DNA of 6,739 nt from Oscillospiraceae bacterium (GCA_017848155.1 JAGAKC010000179.1:1-6739), one strand, 5' to 3'. Numbered from the stretch's first letter, positions 1-5,622 are shown. Program-made: numbers and translations. Notes: generated by a model not told the origin, from the letters alone.

Positions 1-543
1 GATGTTCGTCACCGCACCGAGAATCTGTGCAAGCATGGGAGTTTTCATATCTCCCCGAGCCTGTAAAACTTTCGTCCATATACTCTCCAGAAACAAGCCA
101 AAGCTGAACACGCACACAATTCTGCCGTAAGCGATAACATCAGCAATGACCTCGGGAGAATCGGTCTGTAACCTTGCGTAAAGCGGCATTATCGCATAGC
201 ACACCGCCGCAAAGACCGCCCACAGAGCGACCGCAAGCGGAGTTCCCGTACCTGCGTATTCGTCAGCCTTTTCGCTCTGGGAAAGTCCCAGCTTTGCCGC
301 CATTACGGTGTTTATTCCCACGCCTGTTCCAACAGCCAATGCTATCATAAGTAATTGCAGCGGATAGACGATGGAAAGGGCGGTAAGTCCCGATTCGGAA
401 TACCTGCCCACAAACACGCTGTCGATGATGTTATAAAGCGCCTGAATAAGCTGTGCGAGCATTACGGGCGGCGCCATTCTGAAAAGTATCTTACTTATCT
501 TTTCAGTGCCGAAATAATCGCTGTGCTGTCTGATATCCTGCAT
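1..543 (-). CDS. MATE family efflux transporter (N-terminal part, cut by window edge)
   Basis: This is the first 181 codons of a multidrug/toxin extrusion (MATE) pump, a membrane antiporter that exports drugs or metabolites using an ion gradient. The start reads MQDIRQHSDYFGTEKISKIL, and the next stretch is the family's typical first helix region (RMAPPVMLAQLIQALYNIID, then SVFVGRYSESGLTALSI). Further hydrophobic segments follow, with VGTGVGINTVMAAKLG near residues 71-86 and an amphipathic stretch ending GDMKTPMLAQILGAVTNI at the edge. MATE proteins are usually about 450 aa, so roughly 60% lies outside the window. The start is ATG 543-541. Its ribosome site GAGG (553-550) lies inside the end of the upstream marR-like gene, whose stop is one base away, so translation is probably coupled. 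The two genes likely form one repressor/efflux operon. Substrate is unknown. The family call is strong. Confidence 0.93.
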   Translation of the reverse strand, partial: MQDIRQHSDYFGTEKISKILFRMAPPVMLAQLIQALYNIIDSVFVGRYSESGLTALSIVYPLQLLMIALAVGTGVGINTVMAAKLGLSQSEKADEYAGTGTPLAVALWAVFAAVCYAIMPLYARLQTDSPEVIADVIAYGRIVCVFSFGLFLESIWTKVLQARGDMKTPMLAQILGAVTNI

Positions 544-544
544 A

Positions 545-988
545 CTACACCTCGTCTGTGAGGGCATTGCCCAGCACCCTGTCATATTCGCACAAAAGCT
601 CCGTCATAAGCCGTATTTTATCATAGCCCATCGCCTTAACCGCCCTTTCCTCCACGGTATTTATGGAAGAAAGCAGTGGCTTTGCATAGGCTGTTCCCTT
701 GTCGGTGAAGATATAAGCCTTTTCACGACCTGTGCCGTTTTCGGCGGAGTCGCAGAGATAGCCGTTTTTCAGCATACCGCCTATCACATTGTTGATGGTC
801 TGCTTCGGGATAAGATAGCTGTCGCATATCATTTTCTGCGTGCAGTAGCCGTTGTCACGGATAGTATATAATACAAGCATTTCGTTGTAGCTGATGCCGT
901 GCTTCTTAGACCATGCGGAATACACCCCACGGAATCTGATCACAGCACGGTCAACATCATTCAGAAGCTGATGTGTTTTTCTGTTCAT
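545..988 (-). CDS. MarR-family transcriptional regulator
   Basis: This is a 147-aa winged-helix repressor of the MarR family, whose members usually bind DNA as dimers and are released by small phenolic or drug-like ligands. The start MNRKTHQLLNDVDRAVIRFR is followed by a dimerisation helix, then the helix-turn-helix at about residues 33-75 (SYNEMLVLYTIRDNGYCTQK, recognition region YLIPKQTINNVIGGMLKNGY). The wing is at about 80-97 (DSAENGTGREKAYIFTDKG), and C-terminal helices contain the pair ERAVKAM and LLCEYDRVL. I chose ATG 988-986 because GGAGG sits six bases upstream. The longer reading frame to 1081 would read through the promoter and operator. The stop is one base from the ATG of the MATE pump, so this is very probably its local regulator. 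An adjacent palindrome over the transcription start suggests autoregulation. The ligand is not predictable. Confidence 0.92.
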   Translation of the reverse strand: MNRKTHQLLNDVDRAVIRFRGVYSAWSKKHGISYNEMLVLYTIRDNGYCTQKMICDSYLIPKQTINNVIGGMLKNGYLCDSAENGTGREKAYIFTDKGTAYAKPLLSSINTVEERAVKAMGYDKIRLMTELLCEYDRVLGNALTDEV

Positions 989-1001
989 AGTCGCCCTCCA
1001 T

Positions 1002-1017
1002 AGTCCCATTTGGGACT
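1002..1017. promoter_or_regulatory. Perfect palindromic operator, probably for the MarR regulator
   Basis: AGTCCCA-TT-TGGGACT is a perfect 7-2-7 inverted repeat lying 5 bases downstream of the -10 box, over the predicted transcription start. MarR dimers typically bind 15-20 bp palindromes in this position. That the binder is the adjacent MarR protein is inference from place and size. Confidence 0.75.
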
Positions 1018-1022
1018 TAATT

Positions 1023-1051
1023 ATTATACTGCATAAGGGCGGATTTGTCAA
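1023..1051 (-). promoter_or_regulatory. Sigma-A promoter of the marR-MATE operon
   Basis: On the minus strand TTGACA (1051-1046) and TATAAT (1028-1023) are both perfect consensus hexamers separated by exactly 17 bp. Transcription should start near 1016, about 28 bases before the MarR ATG at 988. This is a very strong promoter on paper, which fits a gene pair that must be held off by a repressor. Confidence 0.88.
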
Positions 1052-1063
1052 TAGGAAAGAAGG

Positions 1064-1089
1064 TCGGCGGAGATATTTCACTCCGCCGA
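1064..1089 (-). terminator. GC-rich hairpin between marR promoter and IS remnant
   Basis: TCGGCGGAG (1064-1072) and CTCCGCCGA (1081-1089) form a perfect 9-bp stem with an 8-base loop. The stem is strong, but the T-run is poor on both sides (minus-strand exit reads CCTTCTTTCC). It could end minus-strand transcripts arriving from the IS remnant, insulating the marR promoter that begins 13 bases on. A similar arm (tcggcggaga) recurs near 5573. Confidence 0.45.
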
Positions 1090-1135
1090 TGTGTTTATAC
1101 GTTATCTTCTGCCCGTACTACACGCTTCGAATTTA

Positions 1136-1192
1136 TTATCTTTCTCCCCAGAACTCCTGCTCTTCTGTGGTAAAATGGGTGTAATGACACAT
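1136..1192 (-). pseudogene. Remnant of an IS30-type transposase N-terminus
   Basis: A tiny minus-strand ORF reads MCHYTHFTTEEQEFWGER and then stops. The pattern H-Y-T-H-(F/L)-T-x-E-E-(R/Q) is how many IS30-family transposases begin, before their helix-turn-helix (general family knowledge). Nothing of the HTH or the DDE catalytic domain follows. The expression signals are intact: AGGAGG (1204-1199) with a 6-base spacer to the ATG, and a promoter upstream. Another frame of the same strand stays open past the stop down to about 1100 without recognisable homology. The likely history is an IS copy that lost nearly all its coding sequence by deletion. It could instead be a genuine 18-aa peptide, but the match to a transposase start makes a remnant more likely. 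Confidence 0.5.
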
Positions 1193-1257
1193 ATTGCTCC
1201 TCCTTTTGGGTTGTGTGGTTACTCCCATTATATCACGAGGTACTTTATGTGTCATTA
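1182..1257. repeat. 12-bp perfect inverted repeat in the IS remnant
   Basis: TAATGACACATA (1182-1193) is the exact reverse complement of 1246-1257, with 52 bases between. One arm covers the first codons of the remnant ORF and the other covers its -35 box. Confidence 0.8.
1227..1255 (-). promoter_or_regulatory. Promoter of the IS30-like remnant
   Basis: On the minus strand ATGACA (1255-1250, five of six consensus bases) and TATAAT (1232-1227, perfect) are separated by 17 bp. The pair reads toward the short ORF starting at 1192. Confidence 0.6.
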
Positions 1258-1280
1258 TTTTTTTCGGGTGTTGCACTTAT

Positions 1281-1296
1281 ATGATAAATCTATCAT
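1281..1296. promoter_or_regulatory. Short inverted repeat upstream of the DUF6273 gene promoter
   Basis: ATGATA-AATC-TATCAT is a 6-bp inverted repeat ending 12 bases before the -35 box at 1309. It could be an operator or activator site, or simply part of the IS-end debris. No binder can be named. Confidence 0.3.
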
Positions 1297-1308
1297 AGAG
1301 AAAACAAG

Positions 1309-1337
1309 TTGACATTTATAACAATTTATGATATAAT
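1309..1337 (+). promoter_or_regulatory. Sigma-A promoter of the exported DUF6273 protein gene
   Basis: TTGACA (1309-1314) and TATAAT (1332-1337) are both perfect consensus with a 17-bp spacer. Predicted start is near 1344, leaving a leader of about 37 bases before the ATG at 1381. Confidence 0.88.
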
Positions 1338-1380
1338 TTATAAAAATGATATGTGGACAATTAACACTTGGAGGCGTTAT

Positions 1381-3102
1381 ATGAAAAATAAAGTTATTGT
1401 TGCAACATGCGCTCTTTTTTTCTCATTTTTGCTCAACATTACTGCATTTGCAGATAGCGTATACAAATGCAACGAAATACTAACAAATCCTGAATTTGGT
1501 GGAACAAAAGAAGATGATTGGAATGGCGACCGAATATTCTTGGGAAGCTATGAGCAAGATGGCAATCTAAGTAATGGATCAGAACCTGTTCTTTGGAGGG
1601 TGCTTCAGGTAAAAAACAATAAGGCCTTATTATTATCTGAATATGCTCTTGATGCAAAACCTTTTTCAGAAACCAGTTCCCCAACTACATGGGAAAAATC
1701 ATCTGTGCGTCAATGGTTGAATTCTGATTTCTACAATGCATTATTTAAAAGCAGAGGAACATGGAAGAAAAAATATGTCCTTAAAACAAAAATAAAGTCA
1801 TCTGATAACCCTGTTTATGGAACAAATGGCGGCGGCGATACAATTGATAAGGTGTTTTTATTGTCATGGGAAGATATGTATAATGAAAAATATGGCTTTG
1901 TAAAAGGTCTGCCTGTTCCCATGAATAATATCAAAGAAGGCGCGTTATATGGCGCTGTAAGTAAATCACGGCTGTGTTACCCAACATTATACGCTGCTAA
2001 ATATACAAATCCGTTAATAACCAGAAATACATCATTTTCAATTAACCCTTATGGCGAACAAGTAAATGGCATAGGTAGTATCTACTATATACTGCGAACA
2101 CCGGGAGTAGATCAGAGGTATATTACTTATGTCAGCAGATGGGGTAGAACAACATATAATTTTCTTAGTCCGATTGACCATACCGAGAGCAGTATCAGAC
2201 CTGCAGTATGGGTTGACATCAGTAAATTGAATATCGTAGAAATCTCGGATCGAATATATTGTGTTGTAGAAGACGACAACTATGTCGAACAAGCAAAACA
2301 AGCCAAAAATTACAAGAATGAAATTATTAGCAGCCTTACAAGCACATACCAAGTTAAAGCCAACTCCGTTTCGGCATCTGAAGCAGATTCATTTGACGAA
2401 ATATCCAATCCCGTATACGGAGGAAACGAAAAAGGCGAGTGGGAAGGAGACAGGGTATATTTTGGACAGTATAACGGGCAAAAAGTTCTTTGGCGCGTAT
2501 TGCAGAAAAACGAAAACAATATTTTGCTTTTATCTGAATATGCTCTTGAGAAAAAAGTCTTTGACAAATCCGGAATAAGTGTTTGGGAGAACTCATCTGT
2601 TCGCAATTATCTAAACAACAAATGGCTGGAAAAAGTATTTACTCAATCGCAGATTATGGTTCTTAATGAAAAGACCCTCAAGAATCAAAAAAACAAACGA
2701 TATAACATTTCAGCCGGACATTCCACCAAAGATAAAGTTTGGCTTCTTTCGTATGATGATATTATGAACCCCGCTTACGGGTTTGTTTCAGATGATACAG
2801 AAAGCAATTCCAGGATTTGTTATACCTCTCAACCGAAGTCGGTTACAAAAATATTTGGAAAATTTGACAAAAACGAAAATCAGATTTTTTCAAACACAAA
2901 ATTAGCAGTTTCATGGTTGCTTAGAACACCGGGATTTTCAAACCAATATATATCCGATGTTAATAAGTTTGGTGATGTATACCGACACGAACAAAGAAAA
3001 GCTAATAACAAAACTACATATATCAGACCTGTTATTGAAATAGATTTAACTAAAGTTAGACTTGAATCCAATAATGGGTATAGTGAAATTATCGTACAAT
3101 AA
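1381..3102 (+). CDS. Exported protein with two tandem DUF6273-like domains
   Basis: This encodes a 573-aa secreted protein of unknown function. ATG 1381 is preferred over an upstream in-frame start because GGAGG (1370-1374) is six bases away and the promoter lies within the longer frame. Residues 1-24 form a signal peptide (MKNKVIVATCALFFSFLLNI, then TAFA just before the likely cut). Two homologous units follow. Unit 1 covers about 36-280 and unit 2 about 343-557, joined by a lysine/glutamine-rich linker near 300-340. Each contains NP-x-(F/Y)-GG, an (N/E)GDR step, LWRVLQ, LLLSEYAL, a W-E-(K/N)-SSVR-x-(W/Y)-LN motif, DKVxLLS, YGFV, LRTPG and a final IRP. This is the DUF6273 pattern, related in layout to repeated surface or secreted proteins of gut Clostridia. 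No sortase signal, lipobox or C-terminal membrane segment is visible, so it is probably released. The gene is clearly more AT-rich than its neighbours, runs opposite to them, and sits beside IS debris, suggesting acquisition. Confidence 0.85.
   Translation: MKNKVIVATCALFFSFLLNITAFADSVYKCNEILTNPEFGGTKEDDWNGDRIFLGSYEQDGNLSNGSEPVLWRVLQVKNNKALLLSEYALDAKPFSETSSPTTWEKSSVRQWLNSDFYNALFKSRGTWKKKYVLKTKIKSSDNPVYGTNGGGDTIDKVFLLSWEDMYNEKYGFVKGLPVPMNNIKEGALYGAVSKSRLCYPTLYAAKYTNPLITRNTSFSINPYGEQVNGIGSIYYILRTPGVDQRYITYVSRWGRTTYNFLSPIDHTESSIRPAVWVDISKLNIVEISDRIYCVVEDDNYVEQAKQAKNYKNEIISSLTSTYQVKANSVSASEADSFDEISNPVYGGNEKGEWEGDRVYFGQYNGQKVLWRVLQKNENNILLLSEYALEKKVFDKSGISVWENSSVRNYLNNKWLEKVFTQSQIMVLNEKTLKNQKNKRYNISAGHSTKDKVWLLSYDDIMNPAYGFVSDDTESNSRICYTSQPKSVTKIFGKFDKNENQIFSNTKLAVSWLLRTPGFSNQYISDVNKFGDVYRHEQRKANNKTTYIRPVIEIDLTKVRLESNNGYSEIIVQ
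1633..2549 (+). repeat. 20-base exact direct repeat marking the internal duplication
   Basis: Bases 1633-1652 and 2530-2549 are identical and encode the same part of the LLLSEYAL(D/E) motif in the two domain copies. Elsewhere the copies are well diverged at DNA level, so this block is unusually conserved. Confidence 0.85.
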
Positions 3103-3164
3103 TTTCTCATCATCTAAAATAGAAGTTGATCTCTTGTATCAATACATACAGATTGTGGGCTTGG

Positions 3165-3818
3165 CTAACAGCGTGTCATTTCGACCACCATCGAATCGCC
3201 GCGGCTGGAGGTCAGCACAACTCCATTTTTGAGCGTGCCGTATTTCTTGCCGTATCTTTCACCGAGAGCTTTCAAGCGCCTTGCGAAATCAGCATCCTCA
3301 AGGCTTACAAGACTCTCGTCAAATCCGCCGCCCGCGCTGTCGCCGCCCACAAAAAGCTGATTCGGGCGGATGTTGTATCTGCCGCAGTTGTCACGCATCC
3401 ACAGCAGCGCCTGATAGCAGTCCTCCAGCGCCGCAGGGTACGGAGCATCAACAGACTTTCTGTAATCGGGAGCCACCACCACGCAGTCAGCGGCGGCAAT
3501 AAAATTCTCGATAAAGCGGATGTCCTGCTCGGGCAGACCCAGTCCGTAGCCGCCGCCGTGCATCCACAGCAGACCAACGCAGGAACTGGTTTTCTTCTTA
3601 CTTGTATAAACGCAGACACGCAGCTTCGAGCCGTCAGGTCGGTCGAGCCACACCTGCTCGCAGTTCACTTTGAGAGAGAAGCTCCTGCCCTCGCTGAAAA
3701 GGCGGTGCATCCTGTTTGCGGAGCGCAGACCTTTCTCGTCGAACACGGGCATTACCTTGCGTATCACGCCGCCCATAAGCCGAATCTCGGGGCGTATCAT
3801 TTCGGGGGTTATTTTCAT
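3165..3818 (-). CDS. Chimeric ORF: alpha/beta hydrolase front, glycosyltransferase-like tail (probably inactive)
   Basis: The first about 164 residues are a hormone-sensitive-lipase-type alpha/beta hydrolase, an esterase family. The oxyanion motif HGGG is at 87-90, PDYRKSVDAPYPAALED follows at 117-133, and the nucleophile motif GDSAGG is at 159-164 with Ser161. Normal members run to about 300 aa and supply catalytic Asp and His later; both are missing here. Directly after GDSAGGG the protein reads FDESLVSLEDADFARRLKAL (166-185), then YGTLKNGVVLTSSR. That resembles the end of a family-2 glycosyltransferase catalytic domain (GGFDE...ED.DF..RLK...TS.RK). The join falls near base 3325 at a shared Gly-Gly-rich GGCGGCGGA, as expected of a deletion between two neighbouring genes. 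After TSSR the family pattern is lost; another frame continues RRFDGG, so a small frameshift is possible there. ATG 3818 has AAAGGA upstream. It lies 26 bases behind the 96-aa gene, probably co-transcribed. Confidence 0.78.
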   Translation of the reverse strand: MKITPEMIRPEIRLMGGVIRKVMPVFDEKGLRSANRMHRLFSEGRSFSLKVNCEQVWLDRPDGSKLRVCVYTSKKKTSSCVGLLWMHGGGYGLGLPEQDIRFIENFIAAADCVVVAPDYRKSVDAPYPAALEDCYQALLWMRDNCGRYNIRPNQLFVGGDSAGGGFDESLVSLEDADFARRLKALGERYGKKYGTLKNGVVLTSSRGDSMVVEMTRC

Positions 3819-3844
3819 GGGGGTGTCCTTTCTGGTGTACTCAT

Positions 3845-4135
3845 TCAGAAATATTTTGAAGTAAATCTATCATAGAATTCAAGCTCTTCCTGGTCGGTAG
3901 TATCCTTATCTATGAACTCCTGCAATTCTTTCTTTATTGCTGTATACTTATCCGAGTAATCCGCTTCACCGCAGAAAACGGTATGCACCATAGCCCCATA
4001 CACGCCACAGGTTATAGCGTAATATTTCGGGCACTTCTCCAGAGTTACTCTGCACGAACCCTTGTATTCCTCATCTGCAAGTATTATCCCGTTCTCGCTG
4101 CCGGTAGCACCGCTGATATATACACTTTTCCACAT
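3845..4135 (-). CDS. Hypothetical protein, 96 aa
   Basis: I do not recognise a named family. The protein is small, soluble-looking and acidic, with no signal peptide or membrane span. It starts MWKSVYISGATGSENGIILA, with a beta-rich front half (CRVTLEKCPKYYAITCGVYG) and a charged helical tail (KKELQEFIDKDTTDQEELEF). Four cysteines (28, 34, 42, 54 approximately) are present without a metal-binding CxxC pair. I prefer ATG 4135-4133 over the upstream ATG at 4144. The ribosome site AGGGAG lies directly against the first ATG but about nine bases from the second. A good promoter precedes it. It lies 26 bases upstream of the hydrolase chimera and is probably the first gene of that transcript. The ORF is convincing; the function is unknown. 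Confidence 0.68.
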   Translation of the reverse strand: MWKSVYISGATGSENGIILADEEYKGSCRVTLEKCPKYYAITCGVYGAMVHTVFCGEADYSDKYTAIKKELQEFIDKDTTDQEELEFYDRFTSKYF

Positions 4136-4170
4136 AGTGCCCATCTCCCTGAAATAGTATTTACAGAATT

Positions 4171-4199
4171 ATTGTACCATATTTTTCTTGCTTGTGCAA
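4171..4199 (-). promoter_or_regulatory. Promoter of the 96-aa hypothetical gene
   Basis: On the minus strand TTGCAC (4199-4194) and TACAAT (4176-4171) have a 17-bp spacer, with an extended -10 (TGG before TACAAT). It lies 36 bases before the chosen start. The same TGGTACA form occurs before trxA and the nucleotidyltransferase gene. Confidence 0.72.
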
Positions 4200-4220
4200 C
4201 AGTAAACCCGCACATTTCCC

Positions 4221-4246
4221 AAAAGAAAAGGCGGTCACAGACCGCC
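4221..4246 (-). terminator. Rho-independent terminator containing the trxB stop codon
   Basis: On the minus strand GGCGGTC-TGT-GACCGCC is a perfect 7-bp stem with a 3-base loop (4246-4230), followed by TTTTCTTTT. The TGA stop of trxB (4237-4235) starts in the loop and ends in the stem, so the ribosome and the terminator share the same bases. Confidence 0.88.
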
Positions 4247-5164
4247 CATAGCACTTATATACTCCTCCGCATAATGCGCGGCGACCGCTCCGTCTGCCGC
4301 CGCTGTCACTACCTGCCGCAGTGCCTTTGTACGGATATCACCTGCGGCAAAAACTCCGTCTGCGCTTGTACGGGTGCTTTCATCTGCGATGATGTAGCCG
4401 CTCCCGTCAAGGGCAACGCTTCCCCCGAGAAAGCCTGTAAGCGGCACTCGCCCTATGCTGACAAAAGCACCGTCGCAATTAAGCTGTGTGGCCTCGCCTG
4501 TTTTCACGTTCTTCACCCGTATCCCCGTAAGCCTTGTATCAGCGATAAGCTCTGTCACGATGCTGTCCCATACAAGCTCCACATTTTCCGCATTATACAG
4601 CGGCTCGCGGTATATTCTCTCCGCACGCAGAGCGTCCCTCCTGTGAACCATATACACCTTTTTGGCAAGCCTTGAAAGATACAGTGCGTCAGCCGCCGCA
4701 GAGTTTCCTCCGCCGATGACCGCAACCGTCTTATCCTTGTAAAATCTGCCGTCGCAGTGGGCGCAGTAATGCACGCCGCTGCCCGTAAGCTCCTGCTCGC
4801 CGTCAAGGCCAAGCTTTCTCGGGTCTGCGCCTGCGGCTATCACCACAGTCCTCGCGTGATACACGCCGTCCGTTGTCACGATACGCTTTACAGGCTGCGA
4901 AAAGTCCACCGCCGTTACCTCGGCGTTCACCGTTCTCGCACCGAAGCGCTCCGCTCCGTGCTGCATCCTCACGCCGAGGGTAAAGCCGTCTATCCCCTCG
5001 TCAAAGCCTGGGTAATTGTCGATATCCCCCGTAAGCGCCATCTGTCCGCCTGCGGACAGCCGCTCCAGCAGTACGGTATCAAGTCCGCCCCTCGCCGCAT
5101 ACAAGGCGGCGGTATAGCCTGCAGGACCTCCGCCGATCACCACCATATCATGGATATGCTCCAT
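4235..5164 (-). CDS. trxB: Thioredoxin-disulfide reductase
   Basis: This is a complete 309-aa flavoenzyme that passes electrons from NADPH through FAD to oxidised thioredoxin in the cytoplasm. The FAD-binding fold opens with GGGPAGYTAALYAARGG (11-27). The redox pair is CAHCDG with Cys134 and Cys137; the classical motif is CATC, and His here is an accepted variant. The NADPH domain shows GGGNSAAADALYLSR (151-165) and HRRDALRAE (174-182), whose arginines favour NADPH. The second FAD motif is AAGDIRTKALRQVVTAAADG (273-292). Length is normal for low-molecular-weight TrxB (about 305-320). It starts three bases after the trxA stop, and its ribosome site GGAGG is formed by the last trxA codons, so it is coupled to trxA. 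The transcript ends at the hairpin over its stop codon. Confidence 0.97.
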   Translation of the reverse strand: MEHIHDMVVIGGGPAGYTAALYAARGGLDTVLLERLSAGGQMALTGDIDNYPGFDEGIDGFTLGVRMQHGAERFGARTVNAEVTAVDFSQPVKRIVTTDGVYHARTVVIAAGADPRKLGLDGEQELTGSGVHYCAHCDGRFYKDKTVAVIGGGNSAAADALYLSRLAKKVYMVHRRDALRAERIYREPLYNAENVELVWDSIVTELIADTRLTGIRVKNVKTGEATQLNCDGAFVSIGRVPLTGFLGGSVALDGSGYIIADESTRTSADGVFAAGDIRTKALRQVVTAAADGAVAAHYAEEYISAMGGL

Positions 5165-5167
5165 CGG

Positions 5168-5476
5168 TCATTCCTCCAGCATCGCAAGTATCTGAGCCTT
5201 AGGCTTTGCGCCGGTGGAGCGGCTCACCACCTCGCCGTTCCTCATCACTACAAGCGTGGGTATGCTTGATACACCGAACTGCTCCGCAAGCTGCTGCTCC
5301 TCATCCACATTGACCTTGCACACAAGATACTGCGGGTTTTCATCCGCTATCTCGTCAACGACCGGCGACACCATTTTGCACGGTCCGCACCAATCAGCAT
5401 AGAAATCTATCAGCACAGGCTTTGCGCTGCTCCTGACTTCCTCAAAATTCTTCATTCCTGCTTTAATTGCTGACAT
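5168..5476 (-). CDS. trxA: Thioredoxin
   Basis: This is a 102-aa thioredoxin, the cytoplasmic dithiol carrier that reduces disulfides in enzymes such as ribonucleotide reductase and peroxidases. The active site is DWCGPCK, with Trp29, Cys30 and Cys33. The preceding strand KPVLIDFYA and the cis-proline loop SIPT (Pro73) are standard, and the C-terminal helix ends ILAMLEE. A third cysteine at about 53 (LVCKVNVDEE) is common in the family. ATG 5476 is chosen for AAAGGA about nine bases upstream; the later Met8 has no room for a ribosome site. It is the first gene of the trxA-trxB operon, so carrier and reductase are made together. A weak extended -10 element and inverted repeats lie upstream. 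Confidence 0.97.
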   Translation of the reverse strand: MSAIKAGMKNFEEVRSSAKPVLIDFYADWCGPCKMVSPVVDEIADENPQYLVCKVNVDEEQQLAEQFGVSSIPTLVVMRNGEVVSRSTGAKPKAQILAMLEE

Positions 5477-5517
5477 AGTTATTCTTCCTTTCGTTTTTTC
5501 AGATACTTCCGCAAGGA

Positions 5518-5607
5518 TTAGTGTACCACATTTCTGCGGAAAATTCCGTGATAAAGTAAAAATATCGGCGGAGATTCAACAGCACGCTCGGGTGTCATCT
5601 GTGCCAT
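5518..5607 (-). pseudogene. Short truncated ORF behind the nucleotidyltransferase
   Basis: A 29-codon minus-strand ORF starts MAQMTPERAVESPPIFLLYH, ten-odd bases after the stop of the nucleotidyltransferase gene, with AAAGGA upstream. The first eleven residues look like a real protein start in codon use and composition. From codon 12 the reading enters TCTCCGCCGATATTTTTACTTT, which is the right arm and T-tail of a terminator-like hairpin without its left arm, and then the trxA promoter. I read this as a gene whose body, together with half of its terminator, was deleted. I cannot name its family securely. It may also be non-coding spacer. Confidence 0.3.
5520..5528 (-). promoter_or_regulatory. 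Candidate extended -10 element for trxAB
   Basis: TGGTACACT on the minus strand (5528-5520) matches an extended -10. There is no good -35 at the right distance (CGGAAT at 5548-5543). The element is bracketed by the inverted repeat TTCCGCA (5507-5513) / TGCGGAA (5535-5541), which could bind a regulator. The weak -35 would fit an activated promoter, but this is inference. Confidence 0.45.
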
Positions 5608-5622
5608 ACTTAACACCATCCT

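Larger units (their letters stand above)
1090..1300. mobile_element. Probable end fragment of an IS30-family insertion sequence
   Basis: This stretch has no intact gene. It carries, on the minus strand, a promoter, a Shine-Dalgarno site and the first codons of an IS30-like transposase. A 12-bp perfect inverted repeat (1182-1193 and 1246-1257) lies within it. The outer side, near 1267-1280, reads AAGTGCAACACCCG on the minus strand, which may belong to the terminal repeat. The opposite end of the element is not in the window, so exact borders cannot be given. Confidence 0.4.

Noticed and set aside
989..1081. Longer N-terminus for the MarR regulator (start at 1081).
   Set aside because: It would translate through the -35, -10, operator and ribosome site of the same gene.
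1091..1312. 73-codon plus-strand ORF in the IS remnant region.
   Set aside because: No ribosome site, composition of a random AT-rich stretch, and antisense to the IS30-like start signals.
1309..1380. Longer N-terminus of the DUF6273 protein from 1309.
   Set aside because: The start would be a TTG that is part of the -35 box; the signal peptide and GGAGG both support 1381.
3103..3164. Terminator for the DUF6273 gene.
   Set aside because: Only weak 4-5 bp hairpins (TTGAT/ATCAA) without a T-run are present; I cannot support a terminator here.
3126..3875. 249-codon plus-strand open frame opposite the hydrolase chimera and the 96-aa gene.
   Set aside because: It mirrors two better-supported minus-strand genes; its protein is rich in Ala/His/Val with no motif, and no ribosome site precedes it.
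3983..4675. 230-codon plus-strand frame over the trxB 3' end.
   Set aside because: It lies opposite trxB and the promoter of the 96-aa gene and has no recognisable domain.
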